Assembly (NCBI GenBank): GCA_029204225.1
Contig: CM055111.1
Location: 636,453 to 700,452 of the forward strand
DNA: 64,000 nt
Reading direction: 5' to 3'
Origin: Diphasiastrum complanatum
Lineage: Eukaryota; Streptophyta; Lycopodiopsida; Lycopodiales; Lycopodiaceae
The stretch's first letter is position 1. The number at the start of each line of letters is the position of its first letter. The notes under the pieces are model-generated. The model was not told the origin of the DNA, made no database searches, and worked only from the letters and a program-made list of their open reading frames with translations. This document shows positions 13,184-23,833 of the stretch, piece after piece. A program made the position numbers and the translations under genes.

Positions 13184-14560
13184 ATGGCATCAATAGGTGG
13201 CAACCTATTGAAGGAAAGAAAGGATCCTAAGTGCAACCTTTGTGGCAAGGGAGGATATATTTTCTCAAGATGCTACAAAAAGAAGACCAATCCATCCAAG
13301 GAGAACCAAAGCAAGGGGGCCGAGGTGAAGGATGGAGCTTCAAGTTCGAAATGCAAATACAAGAAGGACAAGTCCAAGGAAAGGTGTTTCCTTTGTGGAA
13401 AGGTGAATGAGGCTTGGAGTCTCACAAGGACTTGCAAGATTTGTCTTCAAGAGTCCATCACAACACATGTCAAATCTTTTGAAATTTTTCATTTGGAAGT
13501 GCATTGTTTGGTTCAAGATGCAAAGATAGATGTCACTTTCATGAAAGTAACTTGGATTTATTTTATGTCCTTGGAAAGTATTTTGCTTGGAACTTTGGAC
13601 AAGTTCAAACTTATTGTTATTATCCAAGAGAAATCAATCAAGAATAAGGAGCAATCACAAAATGAAAATAGTTTGATTTATGCTCTCATGTCAACTTATG
13701 AAGAACCATTTTGCTTTGAAGAGATTTTTGTATCTCAAAGGTGGATTAAGGAAATACTAGTTGAGTGTGATGCCTTAAAAGATAGCAAAATATGTTTCCC
13801 TTGTAAGCTTACATTAGTTATGAAGTCAAGGAAATGGAAATACCTTCATAATGTAGGATCTTTTGGTTTCAATAAGATCATGAATGATGTGTTCATTCAT
13901 AAAGATGAAAATTGTAAGTTTTCAATCTTAAAGGCAAGTTGTAAACTTCTTCTGAGAATAAGTGAAGCATCCAAAGTGGACACTTATATCCATAAGCAAG
14001 TAGTTAGCCTTATTGAGATGGAAATACCTTTTGATTTCAATATTGGAAAAATCATGCCAAGTTGTAGTGATTTTGGGACTTATGTTTCTAGCATAAGTAA
14101 TCTTGATAATCATAGGAAGTGCATATTGAATGGTCATACTTGTTGTGATCATTATGAGACGTGGAGGTCTCGGATTTCCATCAAAAAGGAGCACCATGAA
14201 GAGGATCTTAAGGAGTCATCTCAAGGTTCAAATGTGCCAAGGATTGAGGAGGAGAATCCTTCTCAAGGTTCAAGTGTGCCAAGGATTGAGGAGGAGAGAC
14301 CTTCTCAAATTGTGATTCCAAAAAGAAACTCAAGAAATATGGTTGAGTCCATGTGGCTCACATTTCAAGGGAAAGAGGAGCATATCTCATGTGGTATACA
14401 TCACATACTTACTTCTCTTATGTCATTTGATAAATCAATTTGCTTTAGTGAGATCATTGCATCTCAAAATTGGAGTAAAGCCATACTAGTTGAGTATGAA
14501 GTCTCTCTTGAGAACGTAGATGATGTTCTTAAGAGGTTGAAATTTATTTTAGATCAATAA
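13184..14560 (+). CDS. Chimeric gag-like ORF of non-autonomous Copia element
   Basis: I chose the ATG at 13184 (MASIGGNLLKERKDPKC), because MAS-G starts recur in other gag genes here; the frame is open slightly further up without an ATG. The product is about 458 residues. After a short gag-like N-terminus it jumps directly to a zinc knuckle, CNLCGKGGYIFSRC, in which the usual His is Tyr. A second knuckle start, CFLCGK, is broken. The capsid core, protease, integrase and RT motifs are absent. Two segments, MSTYEEPFCFEEIFVSQRW and MSFDKSICFSEIIASQNW, resemble the Copia pol spacer before RT. Residues near 346-373 carry a 14-residue tandem repeat (SQGSNVPRIEEENP and SQGSSVPRIEEERP; DNA 14219-14302). 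Function is unknown; it may be a degenerate nucleocapsid. It lies between the primer site at 11509 and the 3' LTR at 15182. Confidence 0.6.
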   Translation: MASIGGNLLKERKDPKCNLCGKGGYIFSRCYKKKTNPSKENQSKGAEVKDGASSSKCKYKKDKSKERCFLCGKVNEAWSLTRTCKICLQESITTHVKSFEIFHLEVHCLVQDAKIDVTFMKVTWIYFMSLESILLGTLDKFKLIVIIQEKSIKNKEQSQNENSLIYALMSTYEEPFCFEEIFVSQRWIKEILVECDALKDSKICFPCKLTLVMKSRKWKYLHNVGSFGFNKIMNDVFIHKDENCKFSILKASCKLLLRISEASKVDTYIHKQVVSLIEMEIPFDFNIGKIMPSCSDFGTYVSSISNLDNHRKCILNGHTCCDHYETWRSRISIKKEHHEEDLKESSQGSNVPRIEEENPSQGSSVPRIEEERPSQIVIPKRNSRNMVESMWLTFQGKEEHISCGIHHILTSLMSFDKSICFSEIIASQNWSKAILVEYEVSLENVDDVLKRLKFILDQ

Positions 14561-14584
14561 GAAAGCAAATGGTTATTTCATCAA

Positions 14585-15058
14585 ATGTATGCTCTTGAGT
14601 CATGTAAGAGCAAAAGTGATTTGTTCACACATAGTTTGAAAATTTGTATTGAGGCAAATTGTAAACTCTTTGTGAGTGTAAGTGAATCATCTTCTAAAGA
14701 CACTTATCTCCTTAATGAAGTATTTAGCCTCATTGGATCTGAGATTAGCATGGTAAACAAGCATGAAGATATGATGCAAACACTTTGTTATTATAGCATG
14801 CATAGTCTTGCCAATTTGGATGAGTCTAATTCTCTGGATCATGGTAACATGATGTTAGATCTTTGTGATCCTAATAAATCAAGAAGAAATCTTTATTTTC
14901 TCATGGAGGAGCATGCACATGAAAAAGGAGCAAGCCTCAAGGTCAAGCATCTACATGAAAACTGGAAGGAATCAATTTTGGAGGTGCTAGGATGGTGCAA
15001 AGCTCTCAAGCTCATCAAAGATGTCAACATCAAAGAAGCACTATCATGGATATGGTGA
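14585..15058 (+). pseudogene. Second ORF of element Z, duplicated from the first
   Basis: This frame of about 157 codons starts 24 bp after the stop of the upstream ORF. Its early part (KICIEANCKLFVSVSESSSK, then DTYLLNEVFSLIGSEI) matches residues of the first ORF (ILKASCKLLLRISEASKVDT, then YIHKQVVSLIEMEI). So about 340 bp of internal sequence exists twice (about 13700-14035 and 14410-14745). The stop at 14558-14560 falls inside the second copy. No enzymatic motif is seen. It is probably the continuation of the upstream frame, broken by mutation. Confidence 0.55.
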
Positions 15059-15175
15059 TTTCGGATCAACATCAAGCTCATTGGCTTATCGTCACACCTT
15101 TTGAACCAGCAAAGACCAATTCAGCCCATGGAGTCAAGTTCAAGATCATCATGTTTTCCATCAAGCTAGATTTTT

Positions 15176-15181
15176 GAGGAG
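15176..15181 (+). promoter_or_regulatory. Polypurine tract
   Basis: GAGGAG directly precedes the 3' LTR start TGTGA at 15182. The same arrangement (GAGGAGGAG before TGTGA) occurs at 26138-26147, and GAGGAGCAA before TGTGA on the minus strand at 54634-54642. Confidence 0.8.
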
Positions 15182-16013
15182 TGTGAAAAATGCAAAAATA
15201 AGCTTGGTAGAGGCCAAAAATCTTGTATATAGATAAATACACATGTGTGGAGCCTGTTCCCACATGTGAAAATAGTGTACTTGTCATGTACCATAATCAT
15301 ATAGGTTGTACATATGATTTAATTCAAGTTCTAGTGGCTAAAAAGGCCAAAAACTAGTTCTCTAGACATATGGCACATGGCATCAATCTATTGATTGCAT
15401 GAGCCACATCCTTTGGTTAGGTGTCATATCACATGTGTAGAGGACAGCTCACATGTGTGGAATAAGCTGAAGTAGGCGAATTTTAACTTCTAGAAGATTT
15501 CCAAGTAAATCTCCATATAGAAGGAAAATGGACCAAAAGTGCTCAAAATAGAAGGTTTTGTCCAAGTGTCAGTTTTGCATGATGAATCATCATATGACAA
15601 AGCACCTTCACACATGTGGGATCAAAGGGATGATCAGTACCATGAGCTCCCACTTATTGTATATATAGAGCCACATTTGGCCATAATCAGAGTGAGACAC
15701 CAATCTTGGTTTTGGAAGCAATTTTGAGTGATTCTCTCCATTTGTCTACATTTGTTTTGATTGTTTTGAGGTTATATCAATGTGTACTTGATTTTCAGAT
15801 TGTAGTCCGTACTCAGACAGTGTTTCACACGTGTGAAACCAAAAAGTAAACTTACCTTCAATTAATAATTGTTCTTGTTAGGATTTTGTGTCTAGAATTG
15901 ATCTAGATTGATCTTAATCTGAAGTAGATTGATAGATCAAGTAATCTGACAACCAATCCCTCTTGAGGATCAGATTAGGATCCACTCTTGGTCCTTTTTG
16001 TACTTTTCTCACA
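15182..16013 (+). repeat. Copia 3' LTR, family Z
   Basis: This 832-bp LTR runs from TGTGAAAAATG to CTCACA. It carries many copies of the palindrome CACATGTG (15240, 15261, 15430, 15450, 15611) and an 18-bp perfect palindrome GTTTCACACGTGTGAAAC at 15822-15839. A TATA-like TGTATATATAG is near 15659-15669. The last 79 bp match the truncated 5' LTR at 11430. It interrupts a minus-strand Copia RT relic at 16014. Confidence 0.85.
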
Positions 16014-16378
16014 ATTTTATTGCTTTTCCAAGATCTGTGATTTCATAATTTTCAGAAATCTGACTCTTCATGTCCTTGATTATCATCAAGGAGTTTCCTA
16101 TCATAAGAGAATCATCCATGAAAATAGTCGAAATCACAAAATCTTTTTGTACTCTTTTTATGTAGACATTGCAGTAGTCTGGTTGTGTAGGATTGAAATC
16201 CAGAGACTTGAGAAGACTGTCGAGCTTCTTGTACCAAGCTCGTGCTGCCTGCTTTAGACCATAAATGCATCTCTTCAACCGCCAGACATATTGTGGATTG
16301 TCGGGGTCTTCAAATCTTTCAGGCTACTTCATGAAGATTTCTTCCTCTAGATCTTCGTGGAGAAAGGCTGTCTTTACA
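16014..16378 (-). pseudogene. Copia reverse transcriptase fragment
   Basis: The minus strand reads DVKTAFLHEDLEEEIFMK, a stop, then PERFEDPDNPQYVWRLKRCI, YGLKQAARAWY and FMDDSLMIGNS. These are RT motifs from the first catalytic Asp to the expected YVDD region; the second catalytic motif reads FMDDS, close to the usual YVDDM/L. It ends at DLGKAI where the family Z LTR begins. The fragment follows an RNase H tail instead of preceding it, so the two are rearranged. The nearly identical IKRVEKDFVI...ENSLM stretch at 30210-30340 shows the same subfamily. Confidence 0.85.
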
Positions 16379-16765
16379 TCAATCTGGTGAAACTTTAAAT
16401 ATAGAAAGCTTTGATCTAAACTTATCAAACTTTTCTCCAACAAGTGGCTTAGTGAAAATATCAGCTAGTTGTTCTTCTGTGCTACAATGAACAACATGAA
16501 TTTCACTACTCAGCAGCCTCTCACGTATAAAGTGATACTGAATCTCAATGTGTTTAGTTCTCCAATGGAACACTAGACTCTTTGCTAGCTGAATGCCACT
16601 CTGACTGTCGCTATGTAATGTCGTGGAATTTTTTTGCTTCATGCCAACTTCTTCCAAGATTTGTCTCAACCATATAGCTTCTTGTGCTACACTACACATT
16701 GCCTTATACTCTGCTTCTGTGGTGGATAGAGCAATTGTACTTTGCTTCTTACTAGACCAGGAAAA
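16379..16765 (-). pseudogene. Copia RNase H fragment
   Basis: The minus strand encodes SSKKQSTIALSTTEAEYKAM, then CSVAQEAIWLRQIL, DSQSGIQLAKS and the HIEIQYHFIRE and ADIFTKPLVGEKF signatures of Copia RNase H. Reading is nearly clean. At 16379 it joins straight into RT sequence (QIDVKTAF) that should lie before it, not after it. Either two elements are fused or part of one was duplicated or inverted. Confidence 0.9.
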
Positions 16766-17139
16766 GCAAATTAGTCTATTTTGGTGTGTCAGGAGGGGTT
16801 TTGGAATAGTTTAGAGAAGATTTTTGTTTTTAGTGTTGATTTGTTTGAAGCTAACGGAGGAGGCATTTGGAGGTAGAAGAGACCTGAGACAGCCTCTAAG
16901 GGCTTGACACATCAGCATCTAAACCAAAAACCCACAAACAGCCATAAAATTTGTACTTTAAAGGAAAAAAGTGAGAAAAAAAAAAGAAAATCGTCAGATT
17001 TTGATTTCTCACAAACCACTAGAAATTAACCCTCGCACGATTGATGGCAACCTGAGGACACTATCCTAGCCCTACATAGAAGCTTGCATGAGTTTTTAGT
17101 AAATACTAAAAAAAATAAAAGTCAATTATAGATCAATGC
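16766..17139. other. No gene seen
   Basis: AT-rich sequence with A-runs near 16970-16990 and no recognisable coding motif. Confidence 0.5.
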
Positions 17140-17700
<561 letters not shown>

Positions 17701-17984
17701 AACAAACAAACAAACACCAACCTCAAATAAACAAACAAAATCAAGCACCAACCTCAAACACTGATCTTCAAGCACTGATCTTGAAGCACCCTCAAGCACG
17801 ACCTAATATCGGATCAGCGCGCGCGTAGAAAGTCAACAGTTGTAGAATGTAGGTCGGACACGCCAAACTGATATTAGACAGAAAAGTCAGAAACTAGGTG
17901 ACAGCGGATGGGCACGCGGGAGTTTGGAATAGGAATATCACAATCAGGTCGGGCGCGCTGAATCGATTTGCCTGTTGTAAAAAA

Positions 17985-18750
17985 AAATAGTAACTTTTAA
18001 AAGGCACCTCGGATTGAGACGATTATAGTGCCATTAGAAAGCCCTCAATGAGAGTTTTTCAATGATGCCCAACATGACCCAGTTTTGAGCTGCGGTTAAA
18101 GAGATATTCTCAGGCAAAGTTTGGGGCCGTCAACAGTCAACAATCAACTATCAACGTAATATCGGATCGTTGTGCAGTTGACCTGTTTGACTTGGTCAGA
18201 CCCTCAAGGCGTGCGTCGATCCAATATTAGGATTTTTTTTTTTTTTTTTTTTTAATTTTATTTTGTGAAAGAGCTCGATGAGAGCTTTGCAACGGCACCA
18301 GAATGACCTAATTCCGAGCTACGGTTCAAATGTTATAGGCAGTCAAAGTTTTCAAAACTTTGACTGCCTATAACATTTGAACCGTAGCTCGGAATCAGGT
18401 CATTCAAAACTTTGACTGCCTATAACATTTGAACCGTAGCTCGGAATTAGGTCATCTGGTATCATTGCAAAGCTCTCGTCGAGCTCTTTCACCATTTTTT
18501 TAAAAAAAAATCCTAGTATCGAATCGGCGCATGCCTTGAGGGTTTGACCAAGTCAAACTGGTCAACCGCACGTCGATCCGATATTACGTTGATAGTTAAT
18601 TGTTGGCAGCTCCAAACTTTGCCTGAGAATATCTCTTTAACCGTAGCTCAAAACTGGGTCACATTGGGAGTCATTGAAAGGCTCTCATTGAGGGCTTTCT
18701 AATGGCACTATAATCGTCTCAACCTGAGGTGTCTTTCAAAAGTTATCGTT
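17985..18750. repeat. Large foldback inverted repeat
   Basis: The two halves are near-complementary. AGACGATTATAGTGCCATTA on the left (about 18017) pairs with TAATGGCACTATAATCGTCT (about 18701). The central arms 18302-18352 and 18354-18404 pair with one mismatch around a single unpaired C at 18353. A segment of about 55 bp (AACTTTGACTGCCTATAACA onward) is tandemly duplicated on the right arm only. The two arms carry T-rich and A-rich runs at matching places (about 18232-18254 and 18497-18510). No transposase is seen, and it could be a foldback transposon or large MITE. Confidence 0.88.
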
Positions 18751-18904
18751 GGAATTCGGCGACTATTAGGCTTTAAAAATAGACCATTCATTACTTTTAG
18801 GCACAGGTACCATGTTGTAATATTACTATTGGTGGACGTTTACAGCCCCAGATTATATGACAAATGTATGGCTGTTATTACAAGCATGCTTAACTAATTA
18901 ATGC

Positions 18905-19615
18905 ATGAAGTTAGAGCTAGTTTTAACCATAGTAGTTAGAATACAAGCATTACCGGAAACTCAAAAAATGCCAACCAAAATTCTTAAAGGGCCCATTTTT
19001 AGCATGTTAAGTGAATTCATGTCTACTCTTATGATCTCTCATTGGAAAGCGTTAAAGAGAGTGATGATATATATTCAGGGAAGTTTAGATCACATCTTAT
19101 GTTATGATGGAAATGCTATCAACGCACTCGTCCTGCGAGGCTACTCCAACTCAGATTGAGGAGGAACAATCTGTACCAAAAAATCTACCTCGGAGATCTG
19201 TTTCTATCTAGTAGGGGGACCAATTTCGTGGAACTCAAGGAAGCAGAGTTTAGTTGTGCTTTTTTTGACAGAGGCAGACTATATTGCAACATGCCAAGCT
19301 TCAAAAGAAGCTGCATGGATCAGGTTATTACTTTACGACTTACATCACACTCAGTTCAATGCTACCACCATTCTATGTGACAACTTGAGCTGTATTTCAC
19401 TGTCACTGAATCCCAGATTTCATGGAAAATCCAAGCACATAGAAATCCAGTATCATCTTATTCGGAAGAAAGTATTTTCAGGGCAAGTGATCCTTCAATA
19501 CTGCTCCACAACAAAAATGGCCACAGACATCTTCACCAAAGTGCTTCCCAGGATCAAGCACCAGAAGTTCTTCAACATGTTGAACCTGACGAAGATACCA
19601 AGGCACCAACCGTGA
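18905..19615 (+). pseudogene. Copia RT end and RNase H
   Basis: The first part reads HWKALKRVMIYIQGSLDHIL then CYDG, the link between RT and RNase H. After a frameshift it reads KSTSEICFYLVGGPISWNSR then KQS, followed by TEADYIATCQASKEAAWIRL, then DNLSCISLSLNPRFHGKSKH, IEIQYHLIR and DIFTKVLPRIKHQKF. The RNase H part (19256-19615) is one clean frame ending in TGA. A polypurine tract and LTR follow directly. The rest of pol is missing upstream, where the foldback repeat lies. Confidence 0.9.
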
Positions 19616-20240
19616 CCTTAAGGGGGACTATTGGAAGATAATTCCACAATTGCCTCCTTGGAATCATAACTTAGACAACCAATTTATTTGAAAGATGTCT
19701 GCAACGGACTTCCGGTTGATCTCCAGCAAAGGGTAATCAATCCTATCATAAATTCAAATTCTGATATTAAGTTCAATTACTTGAAATCATTAATTAGCCA
19801 TCTTCAAGGACTTCCACGAAATTAACATTTAGAACAAGTCTGCATAAATGAACTATGTTCGCCACAGTGTCGCGACAGTTTGCAAAAACGAACTATGTTT
19901 GCGATAGTTCCGCGATTTGTTTACGAAACTAGCATAGTCCAGCAGTTGAAACTATTTCGTGAAATATTCGTGAAAGTTTCACAACAATTTCGTGACATAT
20001 CATATCAACAGTTTAAACTATTTCGTGAAATGTTCGCGAAAGTTTCGCAACAAATTCGTGACAGTTTGCAACAGTTCAAAAAGTTTAACTTGTGCAATTC
20101 AAAAGTTCAAACTGTTTTTAACACCTTCATTTTTTTTGCATTTTTCAAAAAAATGCAAAAAGAGAGAAAATTTTCGAGGTTATCTATTTTCATGAGTTAA
20201 ACTGTTTTAAAGACACCTTCGCCTTTTTGCAAAATCCCGA
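19616..20240 (+). repeat. Polypurine tract and 3' LTR start, family E
   Basis: TTAAGGGGGAC (19618-19628) is the polypurine tract after the RNase H stop. The following sequence (TTGGAAGATAATTCC..., TTGTCTCC/TTGCCTCC, ACCAATTTATTTGAAAGA, TGATCTCCAGCAAAGGGTAA) matches the plus-strand copy starting at 53423. The interior (19855-20080) is full of TTCGCGA/TTCGTGA motifs. The right boundary is not clear; 20240 is an estimate. Confidence 0.65.
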
Positions 20241-20873
20241 AGAGAGAGAAAAATCCAGAAGGTCGTCTACTTTGAACGAGGGACGTTCCCATCCACTTCC
20301 CAAATTTGCGAGAGAAAGAAAGCCACTTCCCCTAAAAAGTGAAGTGAGAGAATTTGTGATGCCCTCATCCACGTCAACATTTCCTACAGGTTGACAATAT
20401 ACACTATGTATAGTTGTCACAGAAGAGTGGTCCAATAGAATTTGAGGTTTGCTTGAAAATGGTCCAATAGAATTTAGAGGTGCATGGATCAATAGTACAG
20501 TAGGATTAAGAGGTGGCAAAGTGTGGTCCAATCATAGTTAAGCATAGTGGTAGCTCGTGGATCTACTAGTATCATTGTGCTTCTCATTTGGATCTAATTG
20601 TTGAGATTGAGTGGATTTTGAGTGTAAGTGATTTTCTAGCTTTCTCTCTCTACCCGAGAGCTATTGATGATTTTCTCTCTCTACACGAGGAGAGCAGCTT
20701 GTTTTTACTTAGATTATTTTTGGAACACTTCCCACATGTGTGAGTGAGAGTTGGAAGTGATTGAATGCATGTAGTAGTGTGTTTTTGTCATAGAATCAAA
20801 GATAGATCTTGAATCTCAATCTAGTATTGATCTTGGCGCATCTACACACCTTAGGAGATTACAAGTACATGTT
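20241..20873. other. No gene seen; possible LTR remainder
   Basis: This holds GTCCAATAGAATTT twice (near 20431 and 20461), two GATTTTCTCTCTCTAC/TTTCTCTCTCTACC runs (20630-20690), and CCCACATGTGTGAG near 20730, all in the style of the Copia LTRs nearby. I cannot place boundaries. Confidence 0.4.
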
Positions 20874-21355
20874 GTGGACAGTCCACACGTGTTGAATTCA
20901 ATAGCTCCCGCCCCCACTGAAGAGTCATCCACAAATCCTTATTATGATGTGGATCCTCAAGGTAATATAATTGCCAATAGAAAAGGGAGGGTGGTTTTGG
21001 ACTGGCTCTATTCTTTATGCCAACGCCATTTTGGTGATAGATTGTTTAGTAAATGGTCCGAACAACTTGCTGTCGATAAACAACGGGTTATTGGTATCCT
21101 TCATGACGAATTCCAACAAGAGAAAACATATGAGCTTATGGATTAGGCATCATTGTGATATGGCACGACGAGCTTATAGGGACGGGCAATCCAAGCCCTC
21201 CTGGTGTCAAGAAGTGATTGGAACCATGTAAAAGCGGATGAACGAACACCAGATAAATACAAGATTCAAAAAGATGTCGCGGTCGCTAGGATGCATGGGA
21301 TAGGCAATCCTAGATTGGGCTTGAGCGAAAAGACAGGATTGCAAGCAAGCATGGT
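20874..21355 (+). pseudogene. Broken gene fragment of unknown or transposon origin
   Basis: Three consecutive plus-strand frames each carry a plausible protein piece: NRKGRVVLDWLYSLCQRHFG and WSEQLAVDKQRVIGILHDEF (20874-21146), then MARRAYRDGQSKPSWCQ, then RTPDKYKIQKDVAVARMHGI and NPRLGLSEKTGLQASM up to GTAAGT at 21355, which looks like a splice donor. Frameshifts near 21140 and 21215 break it. The Trp/Lys-rich middle loosely recalls the plant Transposase_24 (Ptta/En/Spm) region, and a subterminal-like repeat array follows, but I do not recognise the family firmly. Some other plant DNA-binding gene fragment is equally possible. Confidence 0.4.
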
Positions 21356-21875
21356 AAGTGAACCTACACTACTCTTATAATTTATCTTTGATTTCATACG
21401 CTTTTATTTTTTAATATGCATTATGGCTAGCTGCTCCAACGTAGCCTAAATTAATTTCAACGTGAATTGAATGCATGGATAGTTGGCGGACTATGGACGT
21501 TTGTTGTCGAATTTTGAGGTGTGGATTGACGTAATAACCAACTAAGAATTTAAAACCATTTGCAATGTCGGATTTCAAAACAAGAATCAATATCATATAT
21601 AGAAATCTAGATGAAATTTATGATGTGCATAAAGCAATGCAATAAAGTATTGTCATTCATAATGGACATGAAGTAATGCAATAAAATATGGAATGAAAAG
21701 TAATTTAAGAATGAAAAGTATCTCATGCTTAGCTTGTTGTTTGATCCAAATGTTGAATGCAACTCAAAAATATTGTGTCAAAAACAACATCGCTTCTCCA
21801 AAACCCAACTCCACGAACAGCTTGATAAAAATACGCACGCTATTTTTTATGCATTTTTTATTTTTTTTATCTAAT

Positions 21876-22185
21876 TTGGGACGTCAGAATCCGACATCCA
21901 AATGCGTCAGACAAACGTCAGATAGACGTCGTCGGACCTTTTTTTGATCATTCTGTTAATAGACATCAGATTCCGATGTGTATTTGGGACGTCAGAATCC
22001 GACATTCAAGTAGACATTGGATGGATGTCCGGTAGGTGTCGGACATCTGTCGGACAATTTTATGGATCATTTTGGATTTGAAGACGTCGAAATCCGACGG
22101 CTTTTTTGGACATTGCAATGTGACGTCCACGTTGGATCGCAAGCGACGTCTTTGGACATCACAATTCGACGTCCACGTCACATGT
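21876..22185. repeat. GACGTC / CCGAC motif array
   Basis: About 300 bp are packed with GACGTC, GACATC and TCCGAC in both orientations. A long exact unit (GGGACGTCAGAATCCGACAT) occurs at about 21878 and 21987, some 108 bp apart. Dense, short, bidirectional motifs like these are typical of the subterminal regions where CACTA/En-Spm or similar transposases bind. No CACTA terminus was found next to it. Confidence 0.7.
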
Positions 22186-22597
22186 TCTTGGTCAGATTGG
22201 TGTTTATACATGTTCAATTTTCTATCTTTACTACTTTTTATTTCTTCGTAATCATCCTTATCTATTATATCCTCAGTCAAGCTTGCTCTGATTCCCCCCA
22301 AAACTTTGAGCACATATTGACTGTTAGTGTTGATGAGAGGGTAGTTCAAGGGGGGCAGTCATGCAAGAGCATGTGCGTGGCAATGCCATGTATAAAACTC
22401 TAGAGTTTGAGTCTAGGTCGGAGAGGAAGAGTAGCTTAGAGCAGAGGAGAAGAGCGAAGATGAGGCCTCTTCCTCACAAGTTGGAGCAGGTTTAGTAGGG
22501 TGTTCATAGGGATGGAATTGGTTCAGCCACCAATACGAGTCTTGACGATGACACTCCTCTTGGAGTAGATGTTGGTTTGTCTGGGAGAGGGTTAGAG
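22186..22597. other. Foreign promoter-like segment joined to the truncated LTR
   Basis: This segment takes the place of the missing first 304 bp of the 5' LTR of the 22.6-26.8 kb element. It includes a TATA-like TGTATAAAACTC near 22389 and purine-rich GTTCAAGGGGGGC near 22345. It has no match to the start of the intact 3' LTR. It may be part of another LTR. Confidence 0.4.
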
Positions 22598-22993
22598 TAC
22601 ATGCTGGAAATCCACCTAACTTCAAGAAGGAAGTCGAATTTGCTATGTATTCCCTCTCTCCATAGTGAGAAGATAGAAAATTTTTGGAGCTCATTGGCAA
22701 TCTCAAGCTAGTTCACTATGTACATTGAGTTTTTGTGATCCAAATGAAACCAAATCAATTTCTACTTGTTTCTCAGGTTGAAGGCCGTACTAAAGCCTGT
22801 AGTACACACGTGTGGGCTCGGATTTCAATGTTTATCAATGCTTTTGATTGTTAATGCTTGTTGTTTGTCAAATTGCCAATCTAGATCAACTTTTTTGTGT
22901 CTAGTTTTTTGATAGATTGTTAAGCAAGCATCCAATCACTCTTGTGGATCTTTTGTAGATCCATTTATGGTCCTAAAGTACAGTACTTTCACA
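22598..22993 (+). repeat. Truncated 5' LTR of young non-autonomous Copia
   Basis: These 396 bp align without gaps to 26451-26846 of the 3' LTR. I count four differences (about 1%): C/T near 22603, A/C near 22796, G/T near 22867 and C/T near 22981. It ends in TTTCACA directly before the primer site. The first 304 bp of the LTR are absent. Confidence 0.92.
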
Positions 22994-23006
22994 TGGTATC
23001 AGAGCC
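22994..23006 (+). promoter_or_regulatory. Copia primer-binding site
   Basis: TGGTATCAGAGCC directly follows the LTR end at 22993. It is identical to the site at 11509. Confidence 0.93.
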
Positions 23007-23798
23007 AAGTACAAAAGCATAAGCCATTGATCTAATGAAAATCCATTTTTAGCAAGTTTTGGTGCTAAAAGCTAGTATTGAGAGGGCAAGCTAGATTCTT
23101 GATTTTGGTGAGGAGATTTGATCCCAAACTTGCTAGGGGTCCAAATCTATACTGTCCACATGTGTGGGCACCTCTGAACCTGCATTTAATGCATGGTATT
23201 CATTTGATCCAAAAAAATTCAATTTGTGAGCTGTTGGTGTAATTTTTGGTGGAGATCCTAGGATAATCTACCAAGATCATTTGCCATTGATTAGATTTGA
23301 ATTTGTTTCATGGAATCTAATTAATCTAGGCTGAGTTCAAGTCCTATTAAGGTTAAAAACAGGTCTTGAAAGTACACCAAGAAGGAAGAAAGAGATTAAG
23401 CCATTTTTTTGTCCAAAAATAGCCAAAATTGGCAAGATTTGATTGTAAGTAGATTTCACATCATCTTATCTTCATTCCAACTTTGTGAGGGAGTGCTAGA
23501 ACTGAGATTATAAGTCCATTTGTTGGATTAGAAATCTAATTTGAATGAAAAACTACAAGAGAGAGACCTTAGTGAGTTTCTAGAGACAATCAAATCCATT
23601 TCTTGGCAAGATTTGTTTGACAGTAGTTTTCACTTCATCTTATCTTCATTCCAGCTTTGTGAAGGAGTGATAGAACTGTTATTATAAGTCCATTTGTTGG
23701 ATTAGAAATCAAATTTGAGTGAAACACTGCAAGTGTGAGACCTTTGTGAGTTTCAAGTCAATCAAATCTATTTCTTGTTTGTAGAAGTCACTAGTAAG
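23007..23798 (+). other. Untranslated leader with internal duplication
   Basis: There is no long coding frame between the primer site and the first gag ATG. Two related segments of about 130 bp occur here: ATCATCTTATCTTCATTCCA near 23459 and TTCATCTTATCTTCATTCCA near 23634, each followed by CTTTGTGA(G/A)GGAGTG and GTCCATTTGTTGGATTAGAA. Confidence 0.7.
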
Positions 23799-23833
23799 AT
23801 GGGATCTGCTGGAGCATACCTTCTAGTGAGAGG

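Noticed and set aside
13340-13627. Minus-strand frame opposite the element Z gag
   Set aside because: It is antisense to a sensible retrotransposon frame and has no motif.
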